Below, one piece after another: positions 36,323-46,099 of a stretch of DNA of 64,000 bases (within the stretch, counting starts at the first letter, position 1; the number at the start of each line of letters is the position of its first letter). Below the pieces are notes generated by a model, which was not told the DNA's origin, searched no databases, and saw only the letters and a program-made list of their open reading frames with translations. Source of the DNA: Agelaius tricolor (lineage: Eukaryota; Chordata; Aves; Passeriformes; Icteridae); contig JALJCS010000015.1 of the NCBI GenBank assembly GCA_023055355.1, positions 14,800,501 through 14,864,500 of the forward strand, read 5' to 3'. Both the position numbers and the translations under genes were made by a program.

Positions 36323-36345
36323 TTCTCATTAAAGGTTAATGAGAA
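36323..36345. promoter_or_regulatory. Perfect inverted repeat TTCTCATTAA-3-TTAATGAGAA
   Basis: Ten-base arms are exactly complementary around a three-base AGG spacer. The GGTTAATGA half resembles an HNF1-type or homeodomain site. It borders a CpG-rich patch. Function is unknown. Confidence 0.5.
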
Positions 36346-37947
36346 AGCCACGCTGAAGCTGCCCCAGCTGCGGGAGGGGCTTTCCCCGGTGTCACACAGA
36401 GCGAGGGACTTCCAGGCTTCCCTCGCAGAGGGGTGACAGGCAGGCTGTGCTGCTTGTGGGGACTCTGCCTCTCCGTAGTCTGCAGTCCCAGGGGGATCTG
36501 TGTGGCAGCTGACACATGGGTGAGGTGCCTGGCATGGCACCATCCCGGGCATCACCCCTGGGGAGACCACCGGGAGCAGGTAGGAGACAGGGGCAGGCAT
36601 TCCAAAAGTGGCAGAGGGTACTGGAGAAGGGCATATGCCATCAGCCATGCCCTCTGAGCACCTCACAGCACCCTGCAAGGCACTTGGCAGGGCCTGACAG
36701 CTCAGGACATCTTGCCAAGGGAGGGCAGAGGAAGGGCACAAGCCACACCAGCAGTGCCAGGGTGGTAATTGAGTTAAATGAGTCCCTGTTCCGGGCTGGG
36801 CTGGGAATAGGGAGTGGGTGCAAGGAAGGGGACATCTCCATGTGACTCTTCAGCTCAGGAGGTTTCCCTGCATATTCACCACTCTGGCTCAGCTCAATCT
36901 GCCAGGTTGGCTGCCTCAATCCCTCCTCTGCAGCAGGGATGTTGTGGGGGTAATGCCCCAGGTGCTCCCTTTTTGGCAGTGTCCCTTTATGCCTTCCTTG
37001 TACCAGGCCTAGGGATCTGCCCTGGGCATCCCCACCCCAACCACAACAGCTGAACACGCAAACACTCCCTGGGCAGCCACGCTTGGACACACACATACAG
37101 CCACGGTCAGTTTGTCCACAGGCAGAAAAATCCAGCAGGTTATTCCCACTTCCCTGCCCTGTATGGGATAGAAGACCAGCTTCCCTTAGATCCCACATCC
37201 TGCCAATAGAGTTCTAGGGAAATTCTCCAGCCCACCAAGCCCCTGGAGAAGCCACCAGCCCCAGTTCAACGCTGCCTTAGTGGCACCAGCACCAAAGGCC
37301 AAGGTGATGAAGAAGCTATTTCAGGCTGTTTTGGACAAGTACTCCACAGACATCCTTGAGTGGCTGGGAATGTCACCACAGCTGGAAACCTGACAGAAAA
37401 GGGCATAGACCAGCCTCAGTCAGTGTTAAAAGTCATGGCTGGCCCAAAAGGTTTGTGGAGATGGAATCAGCCTGGTGAGGGGCCAAAATAGCTCTTGGCC
37501 ATGGGGGAGTCCTTGGGAGAAGGCAGGAGATGACAATTTTGGCAAGAAGACACACAGTCACAGCTTGAAGAAGTACAGTAAGTGACCAAGTGACCTGTCC
37601 TGGGCTGGGACAGCTGGTCCTAGAGCTGCAGGTGGTCACCCCCACCACAGTGCTACAGATGACTTCTCGGACTTTACTTTCTGCTAAAACTGGCAAAGCC
37701 AACTCCAAAAAATCCTGGGAGCCCAATGCAGAGTTTTCTCCACAAGTGGATGCCCTGAGGGCTGGAGAAGGACCAGCCCTCATGCCAAGCCAGGCTCTAC
37801 CCCCAGCCAGGCTGGCCCTAATGCTGTGGCAGCATCCTTTCCTGGAGGGGCTGGGCACAGGGCGGTGGCAGACTCGAGCCCTCCCCCCTCGCTTCCTCGC
37901 ACAGTCCCCACACGGCAGCAGAAATAGAAGCGATATAAATGGCAGCC

Positions 37948-37957
37948 CTATAAATAA
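37948..37957. promoter_or_regulatory. MEF2-like site CTATAAATAA
   Basis: Matches the MEF2 consensus YTAWWWWTAR exactly and could also act as a TATA element. Another ATATAAAT lies 15 bases before it. It is in the upstream region of RIPOR1. Confidence 0.35.
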
Positions 37958-38599
37958 CCCCAAAGCACGCGGCGGGGAGCTCGTCCCAGCCCAGCACTGG
38001 CCTCAGCCCACGCAAAGCCAGGGCTTGGGCTGCCTTCACTGTGCCCAGGGGATCTCAAATGCCAGCTGCTCCCTGCCCGCCATGGGTTTCCCAGGGTCCT
38101 GTCCTTTAGGTCAGTGTCATGGCAGGAGCCTCAGCCACGGGCACGCTCTGGATCCCAGCCTGATGGCATTCCTGGGGACACCCTACACCCATCCAGCTCC
38201 TCCTGTCCAATGCCCATCGCAGGCATCCTGCTGCAACCCAGCCAGCAGAGTCCTGGGCAAAGCAGCAGCTCTGACCAGGAGCCTCAGCAAGGCTTGGGAA
38301 GAGATATCCCTGTCCTCACCACTGCAGATCAACAATTATTCCCTCGTTGCACTTCAACACCTTTCAGCTGCTCCCCTCGACATCCCCCATCCCTGCCATT
38401 GCTGCCCCCATTTCCATGCTCAACCCCATCATGACATGTCCTCCATGGGGACTCAGCCACCACCATGCCAGGGATACCAACACGCCACCACAGCTCCTCT
38501 CCACCCAGGGGACTGTGGCAAGGCACCGGGGACCTCACGAGCCGAGAGGAGGCAACGCCACTGGTGACAAGCCAGTGACAAGCCCTGCACTGCCGGATT

Positions 38600-40100
38600 T
38601 TGCGCGGCGGCGTCACAGCCTCCCGTCCCAGCCCTGCCCGGGGGACGCAGTGAGGCCACCGGCCAGGAGACGGGAGATATGGGGTTTATAGAATGCCCAG
38701 GACTTCCCGGTGCCCTCGGGAGTCTCCTCTGGGAATGCGGCAAGGGCAAAACCCGCTGAGGCTGTTTGCATGCCACGGGATGGCCGGAGGTGCGGCAGGG
38801 GAAGGGTTAATGGCGCGAGGCCTTCCCGAGCACTTCTTGGCAGGCTGGGAAGGGCTGGGAGACAGGAGGATCGGGCCAGCAACAAAGCGAGATCTGTCTC
38901 ATTAATTCCCCCGAGCATTCCTCCCCCGTGGCCCCGGAGGGGAGGAGGAGGCAGCACCCAGCTGACACGGTGCACCCAGGTCCCCGGGGAGCCCGGCGGG
39001 TCCCGCCCGGCGCGGGGCTGCCGCGGGGGGCGATGGCTGCAGCCTCTCCCGCGGGATCCAGGGCTCTGGAGCTCGGGCACGGCCCTATATGGGCACGGGC
39101 AGCTTCTCCTTCGCCCGCCGTACCCCTGCCCGTACCCCTGCCTGGAGTCCCGAGGGATTCGGGGCAGGGCACTGTTCGTGCCACCAGCGTCATTCCCAAC
39201 CCGGGAGCGAAAGAGTGGCTGGAGAAGCTGCTCTGTCCCAGACAGGGTCTGGGGGGCACCGGGTGATATTGGGGCTGCTCGCCCTGACACCCCACTGTCA
39301 GGCGGCTCCTTCTCCGGGCGGCTCCGGCCACGGTCCCGGCCGAAGCGCGGAGGATCGCTCCGGTCCGCAGTGGGGCGGAGGAGCGGAGCCCGTGTCTGTG
39401 TCCGTGTCCGTGTCCCCGTCCCTGCCCTCCCGCCGAGCCCGGGCACCCGAGCGCGGCGTGGGGCGCCCAGCGGGGCTGGCGGCAGAGGGGACACGGGCGG
39501 GCGGGCGGTGGCTTGCGGCGACGTGGCCCCCCAAGGGTGTAGCCCTGCTGAGGCCACCAACCCCGCTCCCCCCGACCCTCCCGTGCCCGCGGGGTGCGGA
39601 GGTGCGGGTGGCACTCACATGTCCCAGGAGAGGCGGGGGGCGAGGCGCGGGGCGAAAGCGGGCCTGGCTCGGTGCATCCCCTTTGTTCCACTCCCATGGA
39701 CGGGAGCAAGCGGGGAGTTCGTGCAGGCTCTTGGCAGCGCCCACCCCGGCTCTCTCCATGGAAACGCGGGAGCCATGTGATTTCGGCAGGAAACCACGGC
39801 CCAGCCAGCGCCAATGGCAGCTGCATGGACGGGAGCACCTCCCTCCCCGAGGCGACCGACACCGCTGCCGACACCGCCATCGCCACCACCGCCACCGCCA
39901 CCGCCGCCACCGCCGCCACGGCCCGCGGGGGTTCCACACCCGCCGGCCCATCAGCGTTCCCGGGGGTCCACAAGCCCCACCGCGAGCCGGAGCAGGATCC
40001 CACCGCCCCGGGGCGAGGGGAGTGGGGGCAGCCCGGCTTGCTCGGCCCCGGGCTGTTGGCCTTCCTGCCGCACACAGCGCCCACAGCCTCCCCTTGCCAG
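38600..40100. promoter_or_regulatory. CpG island, candidate distal RIPOR1 promoter
   Basis: About 1.5 kb of high G+C with dense CpG. On the minus strand a good donor GGGACAT|GTGAGT lies at 39619/39618 and could close a non-coding first exon that starts near 39.8-40.0 kb. It also contains a CCGCCACCGCCAC-rich triplet tract at 39855-39925. The nearest minus-strand gene downstream is RIPOR1. A plus-strand start cannot be excluded. Confidence 0.45.
39855..39925 (+). repeat. (CCACCG)-like triplet tract
   Basis: Repeated ACCGCC/CACCGC triplets (GCCATCGCCACCACCGCCAC and onward) inside the CpG island, giving Pro- and Ala-rich spurious frames. Confidence 0.75.
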
Positions 40101-40199
40101 GGAAGCAATGGCTGGAGCAATACCTCCTCCTTCACCGCCCCCGTGTCCCCCCACAAGGGCCAGCACAGCCTCCCAGGCTTCAGTGCTCTCTGAGGGACC

Positions 40200-41135
40200 C
40201 CGGGCATGTTTCACATTCCAGCAGTGAAGTGACATGACCAAGGCTGTGCAGTCAGTCAGTCCGTGGCAGAGGGACACCCAAACATCCTTGCTCCCAGCTC
40301 TGTGACACCCAGCACCCCACCCTGCCTTCCCCCCTCAGCTCTTGCATCCAACTGAGCCATGCTCAGACCTCTGCCAATCAGAAAGTGCACTCTGGGGGAG
40401 CAGAGCGTTGGCACTGATCCACATTCCCCATCCCACCAGCTTCCAGCATCCTAGGGAAGCAGCAGAAGAGCACTCCCAGCTTCCTGAGCTAAGGGACAGG
40501 CAGCAGCAGTCTCAATGCAGGCTGTCACCCTAGGGATGCCACAGTCACGCCGTGCTGCTTCCACACCTGCCAGGCCACTTCCTAAACCCTGGCACCTCTG
40601 AGCATCCCTGAGGCTGCAGGGGTGAAGAAGCCAATGCCTGTTGGGGGGCTGCACCCTGCTCCTCTCCTTTCTCCCAAGACCATCTTTCTCCTACCTGTCC
40701 TAGATCCTACTGAGTCGACCCAGTTTTAAGTGGAACTGAAGCCTTTGCAGCCCTGGTGAGACACCCTCCATGCAAGGACAAGGCTGAGCAGTGCTCCCAC
40801 CAGCCCTGTGAGGCAGAAACACTAATTAGACCATCGTCAGGTCTTGGAGCCCAGTGGAGCAGGGCAATATCAGTGACAAGGAAATCATTGCACCACTCTC
40901 ACCCTCCTGGGGCCACACCAAGGAGCAGAGCATTTGCTGCCAAGGTTGCTCGGTGAGAACCAGGGCGTCCCAGCTCCCAGCCCAGTTCTCCAGGCTGGCC
41001 TGGTTACACAGAAGGAGAAGTGATGCAAAGATGGGAGAAGGGGCAGCAGGTCCTGAGGCCACCAGGGAAAAGCCAAGCCAAAAGGCCAACAGGGAGAGGC
41101 TGCCAGGGTGGATCCACCAAGCCACATGGTTGATG
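40200..41135. other. Intergenic, no feature seen
   Basis: No coding, RNA or repeat element recognised between the CpG island and the CR1 cluster. Confidence 0.45.
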
Positions 41136-41137
41136 AA

Positions 41138-42060
41138 TCCCAGAATGGTTTGGGTTGGAAGGGACCTTAAAGACCACCTGGTTCCAACCCCCTGCCATGA
41201 GCAGGGAGTCCTTTCACTAGGTCAGGTTACTCCAAATCTCATGTAACTTGGCCTTGAACACTTCCAGGAACAGGACAGCCACAGCTTCTCTGCACAACCT
41301 GTGCCAGGGCCTCCCCACCTTCACAGGGAAGAATTTCTTTCTAATATCCAATCTAATCCTGCCCTCTGTTACTTCAAAGCCATCCCCCCCTTGTCCTGGC
41401 ACTCTGTGTTCTTGTCTACAGTCCCTCTTCAAGTCTTTTGCTGCCCTTTTAGATACTGGAAGGGACTCCAAGGTCTCCCTGGAGCCTTCTCATCTCCAGG
41501 CTGAACAGCCCCTACTCCCTGAGCCTGTCTCCACAGCAGAGATGCTCCAGACCTTTGAGCATCTTTATGGCCTTCTCTGGACTTGCTCAAATAGATTCAC
41601 ATCCTTCTTATTTTGGGGCCCAAGACTAGATGCAGTGCTGCAGATAGGATCTCACCAGAGCAGAGCAGAAGGGCAGAATCTCCTCTCTCAGCCAGTTGCC
41701 CACTCTGCTGAGGATGGATCCCAGAGTACGTTTGGCTTTCTGGTCTGCCAGCACACAGGGCCAGGTCACGTTGAGCTTCTTGCACAACCAACACCCCCAA
41801 GCCCTTCTCCTCAGGGCTGCTCTCAATCCATTCTGAACCCAGGTCCCAGTGCCACACTGTCCCTGTACCACCAGGGTGACCCACCTTGTGCTTGGTGTGG
41901 TCAGCGCCACTGTGCCACTCTGTCATCACCTGATCCAGCATCCCACCTGGATCAAGTGGGGGGCTGGATCCCACCCGCACCCTGTACATGGTGTCACCAC
42001 TGAAAATTTTCAGTTGAAAGTGACATCCAAGGATTATTGGGGCCAAGTGCCCGAGCAATT
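41138..42060 (-). mobile_element. CR1 LINE fragment
   Basis: It begins in plus-strand reading as CCCAGAATGGTTTGGGTTGG, the complement of the CR1 tail, followed by many CR1 blocks. On the minus strand it encodes degraded ORF2 end sequence such as RIRLDIRKKFFP and LEVFKAKL. The open frames on both strands here are retrotransposon debris. Confidence 0.9.
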
Positions 42061-42074
42061 TAGGTCAGTTAAAT

Positions 42075-42215
42075 CATGTTGTTAAGGGCATTGTCCAAAT
42101 GCCTCTGAGGCACTGACATGCTTGGGACACCAACCACCTCTCCAAGAGGTCTGTTCCAGGGTTTGACCACCTTCTCAGTAAAAACTTGGGGTGCCTGGAG
42201 GTAGACTGACCCACA
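42075..42215 (-). mobile_element. Second CR1 LINE fragment, adjacent
   Basis: GGGCATTGTCCAAATGCCTC and TGACCACCTTCTCAGTAAAA are standard CR1 3'-region blocks that do not continue the preceding copy, so this is a separate or nested insertion. Confidence 0.7.
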
Positions 42216-42574
42216 CCACCACATTCCACTTACCTATGCACCACCATCCCAAGTTAAGCCCCATTCCTGGTTGCTGCTGGGGAGCAGCTGTATCCCTGCA
42301 GACAGCAGGAGAGGGGACTGCACCCTCCCCTCAGCCACACGCCTGCCTGCCCTGCCAGGCTGGGCTGGGGAGCCAAGCACTCCCTGTGCCAAGGTCAGAG
42401 CTGGCACACTGCACTGGCTGCTCTGGGAGCTTGCTCAGCACGGACCAGCTTGGCAAACAAAAACAAGGACAGGCTCCTGCCCGAGTTCCGGCAGCACCCC
42501 TGGCCTGCCTGCCCTCCAAAACTCCCTCCTGGATTTATGGAGGTATGGTGCCTGCTGGCAGGAAGGAGTTAAAC

Positions 42575-42787
42575 CTCCCAGCATGGATTTGGATACTCCT
42601 GGGTTAACCTTCCCAGCATGGATGCAGATAATCTTGGTTTAACCCTTTCTTTATGGATATGGATACTCCTGGGCTAATCTTGCCAGCATGGCTATGCATG
42701 GGTACTCCTGGTTTAATCCTTTCATTATGGATACAGATACTCCTGGGCTAACCCTCCCAGCATGGACATGGATACTCCTGGGCTCCT
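42575..42787. repeat. Minisatellite, unit about 37 bp
   Basis: Five to six degenerate copies built on CCCAGCATGGATATGGATACTCCTGGGCTAA, with some copies lacking the CCAGCATGG part. Confidence 0.8.
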
Positions 42788-42789
42788 GC

Positions 42790-45040
42790 CACTGAGGGAG
42801 CTTTCCCAGCAGTCTGCTTGGGAAGCTGGGCATTGGTGCAGGACAGAGTCCCTGAGCCCAAGGGCACTTTGTCTGAGAACCTGCTGGCATTAATGAGCTC
42901 CTCCCAGCACAGGATCCAACCTTTCCAGAGCCTGGTGACCCGAGACCACTCCAAGCACATTCCCCTGCTCCTGGCAGCTTCAGCAGCAGCCGTGCCAGCT
43001 GCCTGCAGCCGCCCTGTGGTGCAGAGAAAGGCCTGAGCTGTCAGTGGAGCCCTGCACCGCGGGTCTCTGCCCAAATTGCTCTTCTCACTGCAGGCTGGGC
43101 CTGGAGCCACGTCTTCCTCTCCCCTCTCTCCGGAGGGCTGGAGGCCAGCCCTTGGCTCCAGGCTGGAGCTGCTGCATGCTCAGCATTCCTGCTGGAGCAA
43201 GGCACACACAGGCCGGGGCTCCAAGCCTTGCACCAGGACAGCCATGAATGCTGAGCACACTCAGAGCCCAGCCACCACCCCTGTGAGCAGCTGAGGTGCC
43301 TCCACAGAGCCTGCCACCATCCCTGCCACCACCTTGGAGATGAGCATCCAGCATCCCAGCACCGAGCTCCCCATCCCTCCAGCTGCACATTTTTGGAAAA
43401 CACAACCTGGTAAAAGCTAAGGGAGCCAGGGCGGCGCTGATGCAGCATGAGCAATGTGAGCTGCTGCTCCAGCTGACTCACCAGAGCCCTGGCCGTGCTC
43501 GGGAACTGGCCAGCAGCACAGAAAGGCTGTGCCAGCAGGTCCTCTGAGCTCTGCTGGAAAACCTTCCCCGACACACTCGGGGCCAGCTCACAGTGGCAGC
43601 AGGCTGGGGCACGGCCCTGACCCAGCCTGTCCCTTTCCATGGGGTAGACTTGTGTGTCCCAGCACTTGCCTGCTCATAGGGCCAGGAAAAGGAAAGATAG
43701 GATACCCCCAGAGTGGCCACAAACCCACTCGGTGTTGGCCAGCATTGGGTGCTGGTCAGCTCTCCCAGATTCTGGCCAGCAATCTGGAATCCAGGTCAGG
43801 GCTTTGCAGCAAAGCCAGGACATCCAGACTGTGACTTCATCAGGTTCAGCCCCAGCATGGGCCAGGAGGGTAAGGAGCTGCAGAAGAGCACTGGTCCAGA
43901 CTCTCTGGCCACCAACCAGCTCTCCTCTGTCCCTTCTGCACCCCTGGAAAGTTGCTGGCAGCATCCTCAACTGCTGTCCCAGCTCAGCCTGGAGTGCTGA
44001 ACATCCCCTGGGACCACTCCTCCTCCTGCAAGCAGGCAGCCATGCCCATCTCAGCACAGCAGGAACCAGCTCACACACACACCCACAGGATCACTCCAAA
44101 AGTATCCATGATTCACAAGATTCCTACAGTCCCTTGTTGTTGTCCAGCACTGAGCAGGAAGGCTGAGCTTGTGGGCAAGCCCAAAACCAGCCCAGCCCAG
44201 CAGACGTAGCCAGTGGCAGGGCAACTGGCACAGCTGGACAATGGCACAGCTGAGGTGTCTGCAGCCTTGAGGACTCAACATTGCACCAGGTGAAGCAAAG
44301 CTTGGCCAATCCAGTTGGCTGAGGTAGGAACACATTGCCCCAAAGCTGGTGCTGTAAGGATGTAAGAGCAAAAGGCCATTTGGAGCACGAGGTGTTTTAG
44401 CAGGGCTGAGTCTGCAAATCTGGCAGAGCTGTATGCAAATGCATGTAAATATAGTCCTCCCAAGCAGGGCAGGGGATGTCACACACACCCTGATCTGCTC
44501 CACTGCTGAGGTGGGGTCCCTGTCCCCCTGTGAGCAGCGCCTGCTGCACCCAAGAGCAGAGTGAGCCCACCTGGGAACAGACCGGTCCACGCTGGTCTCC
44601 CAGAGTGTGAAAGTGCTTCCTTCACTGCAGTGAGCAGCAGCCTCCAGCAAAGCTCCCTCCCCTCCAAAGAAAACAACAAAGAAAATGCTGGGATGGGGAT
44701 TAAGGAAATGAAACCGGCTGTGCAGGGTAAGCAAGGATAGGAAGTGGCTGTGATATCTCCTCTCCCCACTGGCCTGCAGCTCTCCCAGCCTGGAGCCCAC
44801 AGCATGGCACATCTAAACCCAAGGGAAATCACGTGCTGGAGAGTGTGTTGAATAACTGTGAGGTTTCTGAGTGATCCCCGCTCCTGAGATGGAACAGGCA
44901 CTTGGGGACCCTCCATGCTCCCAGACTGGCATTTCCATGCTCTCTCCATCCCAGTATAACATGCATGGAGACCTCCTGACACCACAGGCTGCACTCTGCT
45001 TCTGAAGCTGGTACTGTGGGCTGGCATCTCAGGAGTTTTG
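42790..45040. other. Intergenic, no gene supported
   Basis: GC-rich sequence with several long minus-strand open frames (for example within 43041-43640 and 43674-44078). They have no family match that I recognise, and no consistent chain of exons could be built. I leave this as non-coding. Confidence 0.4.
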
Positions 45041-45049
45041 CTCTCATGA

Positions 45050-45250
45050 AAAATTAAGGTTGGAAAAAACCTTTAAGATTATCAAGTCCATTAACTCCAC
45101 ACTGTCAAGCCCACCATTAAACCACATCCCCCAGATGTCCCATACATATGTTTTTTTTAATACTTCCAGAGGTGGTGAGGCCACCATTGCCCTGGTCATC
45201 CTGCAGTTATTCCACCTCTCCTGACCTGCTGGCCCAAATGGATTTGTACT
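45050..45250 (-). mobile_element. CR1 LINE 3' fragment
   Basis: AAGGTTGGAAAAAACCTTTAAGATTATCAAGTCC and the following CACCATTAAACCACATCCC are CR1 3'-end sequence in reverse orientation. Confidence 0.8.
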
Positions 45251-45686
45251 GGGAGGAGTGTCCCTGGAAGAAAGCAGTGGCAGTCAAACAGAAAGACCAG
45301 GACTAAAACGAGCTGCTAAAAGCTGCCAGTGGGGTAGGGGCAGCAGAGAGGGGACAGGCTGATAGCAGGGATCCTGCCACATCCTCCCCACCCAAGTGAT
45401 GCTCCTGAGCAGGGCCCGTTCCAGCTCTTGTTCATGCCTCTAGCACATGTGTGAATGCCACCAGCCCCAGGCTGTGGCTCCAGCAGGTCTCTCCTGTATC
45501 TGTCACATGTCCTGGCATGCGAGGGCCAGCTCTGTTTACATCTGCAAGTCTCAGATTCTCCTGCTGGGGATGAGTCAGGCTTCCCTCGACACCCCGCTGA
45601 GGTGGCGGTGTCAGGGCCCCAGCTGGCGTTCGCCTCCTGAACGGCTCCGAGCCGGCGGATGCCAGGCTGGGGAGCGGCTGCAAAGG

Positions 45687-46097
45687 GCTCGCACAGCCCT
45701 CTGCGTGCTTTCCATCGCGCTGGGCTCGCACAGCCCTCTGCGTGCTTTCCATAGCGCTGGGCTCTCACAGCCCTCTGCCTGCTTTCCATCGTGCTGGGCT
45801 CGCACAGCCCTCTGCCTGCTCTCCATCCCGCTCGGGCTCGCACAGCCCTCTGCCTGCTTTCCATCGTGCTAGGCTCGCACAGCCCTCTGCCTGCTTTCCA
45901 TCGTGCTAGGCTCGCACAGCCCTCTGCCTGCTCTCCATCCCGCTCGGGCTCGCACAGCCCTCTGCCTGTTTTCCATCGTGCTAGGCTCGCACAGCCCTCT
46001 GCCTGCTCTCCATCCTGCTCGGGCTCGCACAGCCCTCTGCCTGCTTTCCATCGCGCTGGGCTCGCACAGCCCTCTGCCTGCTCTCCATCGCGCTCGG
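45687..46097. repeat. Minisatellite, 11 copies of a 37-38 bp CpG-bearing unit
   Basis: Eleven head-to-tail copies of a unit like GCTCGCACAGCCCTCTGCCT followed by GCTTTCCATCGTGCTAG. Units end in variants: GCGCTGG, GTGCTAG, CCCGCTCGG and CCTGCTCGG. Lengths alternate between 37 and 38 bases. Neither strand has stop codons in several frames, which gives spurious repetitive ORFs up to 301 codons on the minus strand. Confidence 0.95.
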
Positions 46098-46099
46098 AG

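Larger units (their letters stand above)
34971..38600. other. Upstream region of RIPOR1, no gene seen
   Basis: GC-moderate sequence with chance open frames only. It holds a perfect inverted repeat at 36323-36345, a CpG-rich patch near 36.05-36.32 kb, and a MEF2-like or TATA-like site at 37948-37957. No exon is supported. Confidence 0.4.

Noticed and set aside
41217..42058. Open frames up to 251 codons on both strands
   Set aside because: Fully explained by CR1 ORF2 debris and its antisense.
43041..44078. Minus-strand open frames with plausible helical stretches such as ARALVSQLEQQLTLLML
   Set aside because: I considered an unrecognised multi-exon gene. One good donor (CTG|GTGAGT) was seen but no consistent acceptor or exon chain, and no family match.
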